NCBI GenBank assembly: GCA_034670405.1
Contig: JAXDDX010000172.1
Span: 372,001 to 436,000 of the forward strand
DNA: 64,000 nt
Direction of reading: 5' to 3'
Source of the DNA: Hoplostethus atlanticus
Lineage: Eukaryota > Chordata > Actinopteri > Trachichthyiformes > Trachichthyidae
The stretch's first letter is position 1. Every line of letters starts with the position of its first letter. The notes below the pieces were generated by a model. It did not search any database. It had not been told where the DNA came from and worked only from the letters and a program-made list of their open reading frames with translations. Position numbers and translations under genes: made by a program. Positions 33,474-44,874 of the stretch are shown here, one piece after another.

Positions 33474-34093
33474 ACTTTTATTATATTTTTATGAAATCGG
33501 TTGTTTCCATCCTGGAAATTGATCAGCTGAAAGCGTGTTCTACAGTGACTGTAAATCCCATACAGTAACAGTGAATGCGTCTCCTAGCAACCGTGGAAAC
33601 ATCTTGACATATATCCAAGATATTCAAGATACTTTATTATTTCAATGAATTTGTTAAATAAAAATTAGTAAAAGTAAAATAATATTGTGTCATCAAATAA
33701 TTATTTCTATAGGTTGTAACCGTTTTCTAAAAGCAATACGGCACTTGAGGTCTCGCTGGACACTCATGGTTAAATGGGGTTGCCTATCAACGCTCTGAAC
33801 CGTGACTGTATCCCCGATACAGCCTACATCATTTTATATTTTTTTATTTCTATTAACGTTACATTTTATGTCTGATAGTGTAGGGTCTAGGGTAATAGTG
33901 TTGAACATTAGGATGGCGGAACCTTGTTTGAAAATCATTGCGTTTCAGTCGGATCAGTGTTACGGGAGTACTGATTAAGCTTCAACTGTGGTTTAGCCTG
34001 ATATCTAGCCTGCCCTGAGGCAGGCTAGTTTCGAAGCATAAGTTGCCACAGCAACTTAGCTTGAACTATGCTGAGCTTGCTTTGAGGAACCGA

Positions 34094-35094
34094 ATAAACC
34101 TGAAAATTATGAGTCAGTTAACTCTCAATATTCACAAATCAACACGATTCACACATATATTTTGCGATTTATATATAAATGTCTCTGTTCACAAATATAT
34201 TTTTCAATGCACACACAAATATGTATCGTTTTGTATAAATGTAAAAAAAATATATATAAAAATGACAGAAGGTTCACAAATAAATTAGTGTTCACAAATG
34301 TCTGTTTCTCGTTTTATATAAATTTAAAACAAATCCACAAATATACTTAGTTAAAAACAGCTGCAGTGTTCATCTAAAACATATTTAAATGTTGTTACAT
34401 TTATTTACAGACTGTCGAATCTGCGTTTAGAAACCTCCAGATGAGTTGTGAACCTCGTTACATTTGTGTGCGGATTTTTGAGAGTTTCCTGACGTGGTTA
34501 GATTCACAAATGCATTTTCTAAAGGGCCTTTCTCTGTAGCCTATCAGACGTCTCTTTCAAGTTCAGCCAATCACACTAGCGTGTGATTTCAATGCTGCGT
34601 TCAATGTCCCTAATCCCGACGAGTTTGGCGTCCGGTAGCAGTACTCCAAGTGTAAATTAAACATACAATTTTTCGCCAATAATCCCCTTGTTGTTCGTGA
34701 TTGAATACATTTGAATTATGATCATCTGATTTTGCTAACGATGTGTTATTTACACAGCTAGAAAAGTTAGCTAGGTAATATTTGAACCATGTTAGGCCAT
34801 TTCGCACTAGCACCCCAAGACAATCTCAATCCGAAACACAGAGCAGTAGTCTATTTGAGTTGCATCAGGATTGTCCACTATTGCCTGCTATTTGAGGAGC
34901 AAGAGGATGAGGAGAGAGAAGATGAAGAGATCAAACCAAAGACTAAATGTAGAAAAGACCTTTGGCATTGTTTCATGAACTGGGTGCATATTGAATAGCT
35001 TTTTGAAACCCTGGTTGTCCGTGGTTGGCTTTGCAGCCCCCCCCCCGTTATCATGTTTACAATCTTAAACACTGATCAAAACTAACTGACATAA
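34094..35094. other. AT-rich spacer with no assigned gene
   Basis: The left half is made of ATATATAAAT/CACAAATA-like runs. A Glu-rich open frame at 34,789-34,998 has no recognised domain. Confidence 0.45.
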
Positions 35095-38000
35095 CTAACG
35101 GGACATGAGGGATTGTAACGTCTTTTGTCTGACGGAAACATGGCTGACCCCGCTGGTGCCGGATCGAGTCATATGCCCAACCGAGTCCTTCTCTGTTTTC
35201 CGTGCGGATAGAACGGAAGAGTCTGGCAAATCTAAGGGTGGAGGGGTTTGCTTCATGACCAACAACAAGTGGTGCAACCCCAAGGACATTAAGACTCTTT
35301 CTCGTTCCTGCTCGTCGAACCTGGAACATCTGACTATCTCATGCCGTCCATTCTACCTTCCCCGGGAGTTCAGCTCGGTCATCACCACAGCCGTCTACAT
35401 ACCACCACAAGCGGACACCGACGTAGCACTATCGGACCTACATGATGTGTTATGTCGGCATCAGAACAAGCATCCCGACGCGGCTATGGTGGTGGCTGGG
35501 GACTTTAATAGGGCGAACCTAAAAAAAGTCATGCCGAACTTTCACCAGCACATTACGTGTGCTACCAGAGGGGAAAGAACGTTGGACCACTGCTATACGC
35601 CGTTCAAGAGAGGCTACAAGGCTGTCTCTCTCCCTCCGTTCGGCAAATCAGACCATGCCGCCATTTTCCTGCTACCGGAGTATAAACAAAGGATAGCATG
35701 GGAAGCGGTAGTGACGAGGGACGTAAAGCGGTGGTCTGACCAATCAGAGGCTGAGCTACAGGACGCTCTGCGTGACGTCAACTGGGACATGTTCCAATCC
35801 AGTTCCAGGGACGTCAGCGAGTTTACGGAAGTAGTAACGAGCTTCATAGCAACGCTAGTGGATACCATCGTCCCCACGGTGAAAGTTAGGTCCTTTCCTA
35901 ACCAAAAACCGTGGGTTGATAAATCCATCCGCGACGCTTTGAACGCCCGCACTGCTGCCTATAACTCCGGTCTTGTATCCGGCAACATGGACGAGCACAA
36001 GGCAGTGTCCTATGGACTGAGAAGGGCGGTGAAGGAGGCCAAGAGGAGGTATAGGGACAGAGTGGAGTCGCAGATGGAGCAGCGCGACACCAGACGCCTA
36101 TGGCAGGGGCTACGGACTATAACGGACTACCAGGGCAGACCCCCCGCAATTGTGAGTGCCGACGCATCCCTAGCAGAGGACCTGAACTCATTCTATGCAC
36201 GGTTTGAGGCTAGCAACAACAGCGCTAGCTCGCCGGCTAACAACATCACCGTTAGCGCAACCGGAGTGAGTTCTACCGCTGGGGATGAACACACACTCTC
36301 TGTGACCGAGCACAGTGTGAGGAGGGCTCTGACGAGGGTGAACACCAGGAAAGCTGCTGGTCCGGATGGCATATCTGGGCGAGTACTGAAGACCTGTGCT
36401 AATCAGCTAGCTCCAGTGTTCACCACTATATTCAACATCTCCCTGGCTGAGTCTGTGGTCCCCGCCTGCTTCAAGAGATCCACTATTGTCCCTGTGCCCA
36501 AGAATGCTTCTCCAGCATGCTTGAATGACTACCGACCGGTGGCCCTCACCTCGGTGGTCATGAAATGCTTCGAGAGGCTGATAAAGGACTACATCTGCGC
36601 CTTCCTCCCTTGCTCCATTGTTGTGAATAATATACTTTGTACTAAGCAATGATATGCTTTATAATAAGCAATATAATCCAGAGTGTGTGTGTGTTATGAT
36701 AAATCTACATAAATATAGAATATGTTTGATTAAGCATGTAACCTAAAAGATCATAAAAGTAATCATAAAGTTTCAATAAAGCTTCAAAAACATAGTCTAA
36801 TGGTTTCCCTACAGTAATCATAAAGTTAAAAAAAATACAGTCTGAGGCCCTTTTGCACTAAGAGTGTCCAAGGTCAGGCGGCAGAGGCCTTTAAAAAAAC
36901 CAGGCGGAGCAGGCGCAGACAGGAGAAGTCCAGGTGGCCATAACTAATGGTGAATGGGAAAGTCCCAAAGATTCCAAATTAATGGTTACGTAATGGTGTA
37001 AAACGGGAAAACGAGACCGCCTACATGCCCACAAAGACCTCCCCATAGGACCAAATTTGGTGTTCGGACACCATTATTTTCTTGCTGACAAAGCTAAAAT
37101 TAATGATAAATGGGCGTAAAATCAGCATTCTCCACCCAGTTTTTAGGGTTTATAAGATCATGCACAGACAGTTGTACGTCAGTCTGGTTCCGGGACCAAC
37201 TCGGGTTTTGTCTCTGTTGAAGAATAAAGCTCTATTGCAACGAACTCTGATCATCTCCAGTGACTTCTTTGAACCTGTTTGAGACTCCAGTAACTACAGC
37301 ATCTACAGAATCGTGAAAAGTATTAAGTGTTGGCGTGGGGGTCCGGTCATCATCACTGGCCTGAGACTTGGACTTCTTCCTCCGACACCATGGACCCGCT
37401 GCAGTTTGCTTATCGTCCCAACAGATCCACGGATGATGCTGTCTCCCAGGTACTGCACACCACACTGTCTCATCTGGACAGCCGGAAGGGGGGCTATGTG
37501 AGACTGCTGTTCATTGACTATAGTTCAGCTTTCAATACCATAGTCCCCACCAGACTGGCTGGCAAGTTAATTGAGCTGGGACTGAACACCCCCCTGTGTG
37601 CCTGGATCCTGGACTTCCTGACCGCCAGGCCCCAGGTGGTCAGGGTGGGTAGACACACCTCCAACCCCCTCACCCTGAACACAGGATCCCCCCAGGGTTG
37701 CGTCCTCAGCCCCCTACTGTACTCCCTGTACACACATGACTGTGTGGCCAGGTTCAGCTCCAACACCATCATTAAGTTTGCGGATGACACAGTGGTGGTG
37801 GGCCTGATCTCCAACAACGACGAGAAGGCCTACCTGGAGGAAGTTGCTGATCTGTCACTCTGGTGCCAGGACAACAGCCTCCTCCTGAATGTCACCAAAA
37901 CTAAGGAGCTGATTGTGGACTTTAGGAGGGCTCAACAACAGAGGACGTACTCACCATTGGGGATTAATGGGAATACTGTGGAGAGGGTGAGCAGGTATAA

Positions 38001-38780
38001 ATACCTGGGAGTCCACATCACTGATGATCTGACATGGACAACACACACAGACACTCTAGTGAGAAAGGCGAGGCAGCGCCTTTACCACCTCAGGCAACTG
38101 AGGAAATTTAAAGTCTCCCGGAGGATCCTTCAGTCCTTCTACTCTGGAGCTGTGGAGAGCATCCTGACAGGAAGCATCACTGCCTGGTTTGGCAACAGCT
38201 CCGCTCAGGACAGGAAGGCTCTGCAGAGAGTAGTGCTATTGGAACTACACTCCCCACCCTGCAGGACTTGTACACCAGGAGGTGCAGAACCAGAGCCTGC
38301 AGGATCATGAAGGATCCTCACCACCCTAACAATGGTCTGTTTCAGCTGCTGCGGTCAGGCAAGTGCCTCCGTAGTCACGCTGCCAAAACAGAGAGACTGA
38401 GACGGAGTTTCTTTCCTCAGGCCATCAGGACTGTGAACTCTGAACTCACCAGGGCCCCCACCAAGACCCACACACTGCCCCTCTTATGCACACACACACA
38501 CTTAGGTAAAGACTACACATAATTTATAATTTATATTATATTATACATACAATTTCCCCTTTTTTACTATATTTTTTTATAAAGTGCTCTTATTGTAAAT
38601 ATTGTGTTGTTTTTTTATATAGAGCTCTTAAAAAACTGTGACATTGTAAATATTGTGTTGGTTATTGTAAATAGTGTGAACCTGTTATTTTGCACATTTC
38701 TGCTGAGCATTGCCACTTTGCATTTCACTGCACACCTCGTGTGTGTATGTGACAATTAAACTTCTTGAATCTTGAATCTT
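35095..38780 (+). pseudogene. Rex1/Babar-like LINE, copy 2, split by an ERV-type solo LTR
   Basis: The copy starts inside the endonuclease ([35 protein letters not shown]), so its 5' end is truncated. It runs through the linker and RT fingers ([14 protein letters not shown]) to CTCCAT at 36,618, where the LTR interrupts. After the LTR, at 37,388, the palm continues ([54 protein letters not shown]). At about 38,231 sixteen bases present in the other two copies are missing, which breaks the frame. The 3' UTR ends in TTGAATCTTGAATCTT (38,765-38,780), abutting an exon of the HMGXB3-like gene. Of the three Rex1 copies it is the longest. Confidence 0.88.
36619..37387 (+). mobile_element. ERV-type solo LTR, 769 bp, 4-bp TSD CCAT
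   Basis: It runs TGTTGTGAATAATA to CTTCCTCCGACA, with CCAT at 36,615-36,618 and again at 37,388-37,391. The uninterrupted Rex1 copy 1 (2355-2365, minus) has one CCAT at the same place. A TATA-like TTTATAAG (about 37,150) and AATAAA (37,223-37,228) are spaced as in a retroviral promoter and polyadenylation site. It is related to 13,535-14,198 and to 62,801-63,299. Confidence 0.92.
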
Positions 38781-39319
38781 CTTCACATTTGACACCCCAC
38801 TCAGAGGACATCAGCCCTTTGCTCAGCATGTCCTGCAGTGAGGTAGATGGGAGGACTGCTGGCTTGGTATATGGTTTGGCATTCTTGGTTCTTTCCTAGG
38901 TGTACACATTCTTTTCCAGGATTTCCTGAAGACCAAGCTATCTGCATGAATTTACAACACTTCTCTACCTCACAGTCAATTTTTGGTGTATTTGTTGACT
39001 TGATTAGATGAATGGGGAAAACTGGACGATGGTCATATTTAGGAGTGACATAGATTCCGTTTCTTACGTCAATACATATCATGGGTGTAGTTTGAAGGTT
39101 ATGTACACCTCTGATATGTCTTCTCAAGTTTTGTGGTGTACTTAGCACAGCTGTGCAGTGCAGACATGCACTCCAGTTCTCTGTGGAGTCAACTGTGACA
39201 TTCTCAGCTTTTCTTTTGGAAGTGCTTGGCTTCTCTGCAAAAACAAAAAAAAATGTTATCACAGCTGTTAATGTTAAACATTGATAAAAGAGTTCAAATG
39301 TTTAATGTTTAAACCGCCA

Positions 39320-39800
39320 TACACTGTTAAAAAAGATTTGTTGACTCAACTTGACTTGTCAAGTCATCTTGTTGCTTTGACTGAGTTAAGTTGAGTCAAC
39401 ATATAGTGTCATGGTTATTACACTTCAAAACATGAGTTGATGCAACATGCAGTCTGTTGACTCGACTTCCTGTATCAAGTAAGTTGGACTAAAAAATATT
39501 ATTGAAGATAACTATAAAAGATGTTGGTTGAACTTATTTTGTCAAGTTCTTACAAATGTGAATCAAGTTGGCTCAACATGAAATACTTAACTGATACAAC
39601 ATGCAGTTTGTTGATTCAACTTCCTGTGTCAAGTAATTTGGACTAGAAAATTTTACTTAAGAGAACTATAAAAGATGTTGGTTGAACTTATTTTACCAAG
39701 TTATTTAAAATGAATAATCAAGTTAGCTCAACATGAAATAATTATTTTTTTCAACTTCTATTACCAAGTTAATTAAGTTTACAGAAGTTGATAGAGATTT
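39320..39800. repeat. About 154-bp imperfect tandem repeat
   Basis: ATGCAGTCTGTTGACTCGAC at 39,447 recurs as ATGCAGTTTGTTGATTCAAC at 39,601. The downstream block AACTATAAAAGATGTTGG is also repeated at the same spacing. Many short TTGACTCAAC/TTGAGTCAAC inverted pieces occur throughout. Confidence 0.75.
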
Positions 39801-40065
39801 CAAAAACTTAAGCAAACTAATACCTACAAAGCATGAGAACTAGCTGAGTCAAACCTAAATATTAACACATAAAAAAATAGCTGAAAAGACATTTCATTCA
39901 GGACTTTTATTACAATCCCAACTCAACTCCTACTCACACACTCAATACGAGTTCAGCATTGAATTTAAAAATTAAATAAGTGTGTCAATGGATGTCGACA
40001 TCAAAAAAGACCTTCCTTGGGACATGTAGAAGAAAAAAAAAAAAAAAAGCCTTCACACCCTCTAA

Positions 40066-40483
40066 CAGAGTGGTTCTCAACTGGTGGGTCGCGACCCAAA
40101 AGTGGGTCCCGGGGCCATTTTGAGTGGGTCGTGGATGTGTGCATGAAGAAAAAAAAAAGTTGAGGGCAAAAAAGTCAAATTTTTATTTTGAAGCTGTTTT
40201 TGGGGCAACAAAACTGGGTATTTTTAGTGAGATGTTGCTGTTTTGGGGGCGACAAAACCCGATATTTTAGCCATTTTTTTCTGGCAACAAAAACGGGTAT
40301 TTTTAGCAAGATGTCGCAGTTTTTGGGGAAACAAAACTGGGTATTTTTACAGACAATTCCATATTACTGCATGACTTTTTGTGCAATAAATTTGAGTGGC
40401 TCAAAATTTTCAAGAATTTGGGTCGCATCTTAGTGACTGAGGGAAAATGTGGGTCCTGAGGGTAGACCAGTTGAGAACCACTG
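40066..40483. mobile_element. hAT-type MITE with internal minisatellite
   Basis: TIRs CAGAGTGGTTCTCAACTGGT and ACCAGTTGAGAACCACTG bound 418 bp. CTCTAA abuts both ends (40,060-40,065 and 40,484-40,489), although not as a clean 8-bp duplication. The adjoining GGGTCGCGACCC motif is common in hAT-Charlie elements. Inside, four units of about 50 bp built around GGCAACAAAACTGGGTATTT form a minisatellite (40,200-40,350). Confidence 0.75.
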
Positions 40484-40928
40484 CTCTAAAACATCCTCAC
40501 TTTTGCTCGGGGCTGCTCACAAACTGAGATTATACTGTGTCCCATACATAAAAAGAAGAGCATCCTTCCTTTGGGGAAAAACAATAACTCTCTAATTAAG
40601 TGACTTGTTCAACAGAGTCCATTCTGAGTGAGTGTTCAGAGTTGCTGCAGTAAATTGCAGAAAAACATGTAGAAAATTGTATCTCTCTGAGAAACTTGCT
40701 CAAATGTTGAAAATGAAAACATTCAAACATTACTGAAATGTCCTCTCTATAACATAACATACATTTGTGTCTCTCAGACACATTTCCTCCAAATAGAGCA
40801 ATAGAAATCAGTCAGAACATGAAAACAAAATAAACTGGGTGCAAACTACATAGTGCAATGGACAAATGGCAAAAAAAGAGAATGCTTCCTCTGGGACAAA
40901 CACAGAAACATCGTCCTAAGCCATCCCT

Positions 40929-41882
40929 CTAACTGAGCACTTTATTCTTTAGAGAGTGGACCCTGGGAGTGCACAACTCGGACCCAATTCCCATGAACAG
41001 GCGCTGAATCACCTCAAAAGTATATTTCAAGTCTTTTGGATAGTTAAGGTTCAGCATGTACAGCAGGCCCATCAGGTTCACAAAAGCGTTGGGTACATCA
41101 CCCAGGTGATGCATGACGATCTTTTCCTCGATGACGATGGCAACATCATTGTAGGAAGCCGGAAGGGGCTCCTTCACATCTTCAACGACTAAAAGGATTC
41201 CAATCACCATTCCTTTGATGACGTCCTCTTCAGGATCTGTTGGCTTCATGCAAAAACAAACAAAAGCAAAAGGTGCCTGTGCTTTAGAGATGCTTTGCCA
41301 TATAGTGCATACACACAGAGGATGCCTGAAATGACAAGTGTAACCCTGCCCATTGTGAACTAGTTTTTGTATCATCTTGAACGACATTTCGCTGCTTACC
41401 TCACACCTCTTCATGAATGTAGAAGGATTTTCCTTCATGTACCAGGGTAGTCCCTGCAAAGCTGCTGCCCTCTTCCTTTGGTTTGATGCCTGCCAAAACA
41501 CATGATACATGAATACAGTTGCTATCAGAATTATATAACCCCCTCTGTCCACAAGACATTCTAGGGTGTATTCCAGAAAGCGGGTTTAGTGAAAACTGTG
41601 TTAACCCTGAGATGAGGGAAACTCTGGGTTTTCAGTTCCAGAGAGAGAGGTAACTTAAACTCTGGGTCAGTTACTGCAGTAACTGACTCTGTGAACCTAA
41701 CCTGCTCGCTGGCAGGTTTTATTCAACAAACCTTGAGTTTCTCTCTGTCTCCTCCCTCTTACGCCGGGGACACACTGGACGCGGAAAGAAAAGGAAGCGC
41801 CGCGAAAGGCACCGATCGAGCAAGGAGTTTGGTTGTTCACACCGGCGCCGATCTCTGCTGGTTTTCTCAATGTAGGGGTTTG

Positions 41883-41920
<38 letters not shown>

Positions 41921-44833
41921 TTGTGTGTGTGCCTGCTCGTCTCTCTCTCTCTATTCAATTTCAATTTGAAGCTTTATTGACTTGAAAAGACAGTGCTTAT
42001 ATTGCCAAAGCAAACGTATATGAACAGACAAAGAACAACATTTACAACAATATGAAAGTACATGCCACAAGTAACAGGGCAACACAAGTAAGAACAGCAA
42101 TGAATGAAAAATTATTAAGTATTATGTATACTTGAGTAGTATGGTGTCGATTAAAATGGAAATGCATCTATATATACATATACATCTCTCTCTCTTTCTG
42201 CTTGTGTGCGTGTGCCTGCTCGTCTCTCTCACTCACAGACGGTAAAAGTTTAGACACAACTCAGAAATACCATCAATCAGGGTGTTTTATTTTGAAATTT
42301 GTTATATTTTGGAAATTGACCGGATGCTCTATGCCATTCCTGTGTCTGACTTCCTGCCCAGCTTTACACATTCGCTCACGAATCGAGAAAATCTTAGACC
42401 TGACGCCGAAACGGTCGCTGCAGGCCGCGGCCATTCGGCGCCATTCGGCACCCTTCCGCGTCCAGTGTGCACGGCCACATTGGTTAACATGGGCGCGGAA
42501 AGAATTTTCAGCGCCATTCAGCGCCTTTCGTCGGCGTTCCGCGTCCAGTGTGTCCCCGGCGTTACAGAGCCAGACACACTGTTTCATTTCCTCATTCATT
42601 CAGTCCGTATCAAAGTGTGTATCCAAGTGCATTAATTAGTGGAGGTTTACTGTCTGTCAGAATCTAAATCCTGGTTGGATATTAATTTGTTACTCAGGAC
42701 TATGTAACGTTACTACTTTTATGCACATCAGTCATTTCTTTGAACAGCAATTTTTGCTCATACTCAGAGAACATACTCAGAGTTGATTGAACTAACTGAT
42801 CAGCTGTTCTGGAACAGAAAACTCAGGGTAAATCAACTCAGAGTTCAGAGTGACACTCAGTTTGTTTCTGGAATACACTCTGGTGATCTGAACTAAATTG
42901 AATGAAATGATACACCCTAAAGCCTCAGTAAATAGTGACAGAAAGTATTCAAATACATTTTCAAGTTATTTTGAGAACATTACTGTCACAATCTGCTCCT
43001 CAGTCCCTCTCCGCAGTAGGGCTGCACAATTAATCGCATCACAATATGGCCTACTGCAATTTTCAAATCGCAGGAAGGGGCAATATTTGTGTGTGTGTGT
43101 GTGTGTGTCTGTGTATCTCTCTCGCGTTCTCACTCTCTCTCTTTCTCTCTGTTCATCTGTTGTACCTGAGACCTGTTACCTGCCTGTTTGGACTTTGCCT
43201 GTTTATTGCACTTTTGATTATTGCCTGCTCCTTGTCAGATTTGTTTGCCTGTTTGGACTGCCTTCTCTGACCCTTGCCTGCCTCACTGTCCCATAAGCGT
43301 TTTTAACTCTGTATTGTTTACTAAATCATTGAACTGCATGAAGCTCTGCCTCAGACATCTGAATTTGGGTGCTTCCCCTGTATCCCTGTTTCCCTTCTTG
43401 CACCAGTTGTAACAATAACATTGAGTTTACAAGTGAGCATAGAACCAATGTGGAAAGGCAGCTCTTTTACCTCCAAGTATTTTAAAGTAAAGAAATGTAC
43501 TTACATCCTTGTCGAGACTCTCCATTAAGGATGTCATTTCTTTAATTTCCTCGAAGCGCTTCGACCTGAATAGCTGAAGGAGTTTATGCAGATGGCTGTC
43601 CAGACCCTCATAGAGCGAATTGATGTCCATCGACATGAGCCTGGTGAATTCCTTGACGATCTATATGAAGAAGTGACATTACATAATTTTAGTTCAAGTT
43701 AAAAGTGACCAAAATTTTCACATTTCAGCAAGCTGCCCAGATATATTTGGTATTGCACGAGCCTATAGATGTGAAACCACTTAAAACTTTCAATTAAACA
43801 TGCAATATACGAAATATAACTATTACTTTGTCATGCCTGTTGCTACAGCACATACGATTTTGTGTTGGTAAATTCAAAGCACTCGAAGCCAGCAAAAACG
43901 TACACACTTTACCTGTCTTTCAGTAAACATCGCAGGCCATCTGACTTTCATTTCGGCCACAGGTGGCTCCTCATGAACGATCTCCTCTCTTCTCAATGCA
44001 TATGTGGCGTTCATTGCATCATCAATGAAGGCCAGGTTTGGGGTTGTTTTTCTCATCTCCTGGACCATCTTTTCTCGATCTTCTTCAAGACTTCTTCTGT
44101 CTCTTCCCTGGGGGAGATTTGGAAGGAAGTTTGTTTCAGACCGTCTGGGTTTCTTTACTTTGTTTCTCTTCCCTCGCGTGTCCCCAGGACCTCTTTTCTC
44201 AGAATTTACCGTCAGTTCTCGACAGCCTGCACCTTTCAATTTCTGCCTGTAATTGCCCATTTTGAACTTTATACTGTGTTTCCATCCATACCATCCAGAG
44301 GTGGAGCCAGGTTCTTTAAGGCAAGGGTGGTTTTCAATGAGTGCAATGGCTACAAACGCAAAATGTTCAAGACTAGGGTAGGGCGTGAATGAATATATTG
44401 CTTCAGCAATTTTCTCCAGAATCTCAGACTTATTGTCCCTTGAAATGGATAGAAGTGCTCCATCATTTCTGAAAGCGTCATTGCCCTGCCTGAGCCTCAG
44501 CTCAACATCATACGAGAAGGTGGGAATGGGAAAGTGAGTTGGCCATGGCTGTGAATGACGACCTGCAAAGTACTCTGTATGGCTGTTCAATGAAGAGGAC
44601 GTTGACGGAGATGATGATAAAGCTGAAGAGGATGTTGACGGAGATGATGGTAAAGCGGAACTTAAAGTGTCCAAACTTGAGTCTGAAGAGACAGGGCAGA
44701 AAATGACTTTCAATGTAACCTTCTCCTTTGGTAGATCGTCAACACGTGAGGTTACAGAAGTCTTTGAAGTCCTCATCTTCATATTAAAGGTCAAATGAGG
44801 AGCGTACTTTACAGTTTGGCCAAAAGTAGCCAA
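40929..44833 (-). CDS. SAMD3-like protein gene, four coding exons, apparently intact
   Basis: The exons are 44,833-43,913, 43,660-43,505, 41,489-41,400 and 41,243-40,929. Donors GTAAAG, GTAAGT and GTAAGC and AG acceptors are in place, and each junction is in phase 0. The joined frame is 493 codons plus stop with no internal stop. Conserved stretches resemble the fish 'sterile alpha motif domain-containing protein 3-like' family: FSYDVELRLRQGNDAF, LKEPGSTSGWYGWKHSIKFK, NFLPNLPQGRDRRSLEEDR, NATYALRREEIVHEEPP, GLPWYMKENPSTF, and a C-terminal LLYMLNLNYPKDLKYTFEVI. The N-terminus is Ser/Pro-rich and no SAM domain is seen, so an upstream exon may exist or the copy may lack it. Function is unknown. 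The start at 44,833 is only the first ATG. The intron between exons 2 and 3 of the list (41,490-43,504) holds nested MITEs; a foldback element lies 42 bp upstream of the ATG. Confidence 0.7.
41762..42561. mobile_element. Nested 800-bp MITE with perfect 25-bp TIRs and TTA TSD
   Basis: Positions 41,762-41,786 and 42,537-42,561 are perfect inverted repeats beginning CGCCGGGGACACACTGG. TTA is duplicated at 41,759-41,761 and 42,562-42,564. A 3-bp TTA/TAA duplication suggests PIF/Harbinger-type transposition. It contains a (CT)n run and a LINE-tail-like segment (41,955-42,180). Confidence 0.85.
41888..41918. repeat. (CT)n microsatellite
   Basis: Fifteen or so CT units; shorter CT runs recur at 41,941 and 42,185. 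Confidence 0.9.
43088..43108. repeat. (TG)n microsatellite
   Basis: About ten TG units inside the SAMD3-like intron. Confidence 0.9.
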
Positions 44834-44874
44834 AGTTAATTTATAAGTTAATAAGTTAATTTATTTAAACAATC

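Larger units (their letters stand above)
32765..34093. mobile_element. PIF/Harbinger-type remnant with Myb/SANT-like exon
   Basis: Inverted ends GTTCCACAAAGCAGGCTTAG (left) and the reverse complement of CTGAGCTTGCTTTGAGGAAC (right) bracket 1.33 kb. Inside is the Myb-like exon described separately and a tRNA-like sequence. Harbinger elements typically carry a Myb/SANT-like DNA-binding ORF beside the transposase; no transposase is seen here. The target-site duplication is not clear. Confidence 0.55.
30056..39240 (-). pseudogene. HMGXB3-like (HMG domain-containing protein 3-like) gene, multi-exon, disrupted
   Basis: Minus-strand exons fit a multicopy fish family usually labelled HMG domain-containing protein 3-like. 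The first visible exon (39,240-38,781, after an AG acceptor) has a C2H2-type segment CLHCTAVLSTPQNLRRHI and reads VEKCCKFMQIAW and, after a frame change, SLQDMLSKGLMSSEWGVKCE. It is cut by the 3' end of Rex1 copy 2. Further exons: about 32,340-32,240 (EWSDGIHNFND); 31,929-31,790 (DIKRFWDSVTSEIICSGLL); 31,470-31,275 (YNNWAPWIGPKTRKGDTVLN), which has a 2-nt deletion frameshift after VLN; and a last exon 30,753-30,056 (GGWAVVMCPCAVVYSIKCN, YDFAKGLATHTNLREPE, LVPELAGWVNSQCAEQLF, NYFMNTLTLSEHIFM). Function of the family is unknown to me; it looks transposase-derived. Frameshifts and insertions make this copy broken. Confidence 0.6.
41573..42882. mobile_element. Harbinger-family MITE in an intron of the SAMD3-like gene
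   Basis: The ends GGTGTATTCCAGAAAGC and GTTTCTGGAATACAC are inverted repeats. The first 100 bp (AAAGCGGGTTTAGTGAAAAC, then GATGAGGGAAACTCTGGG) match the terminus of the Harbinger transposon at about 48,010-48,112 in inverse orientation. It is therefore a non-autonomous relative of that element. Its interior is taken up by a second, nested element. Confidence 0.7.

Noticed and set aside
37900..38000. AlkB-homologue 8-like segment in Rex1
   Set aside because: ALKBH8_N matches in this part of fish Rex1-type RTs are a known profile overlap; there is no dioxygenase.
35040..38790. Target-site duplication for Rex1 copy 2
   Set aside because: No convincing direct repeat between the sequence before 35,095 and that after 38,780.
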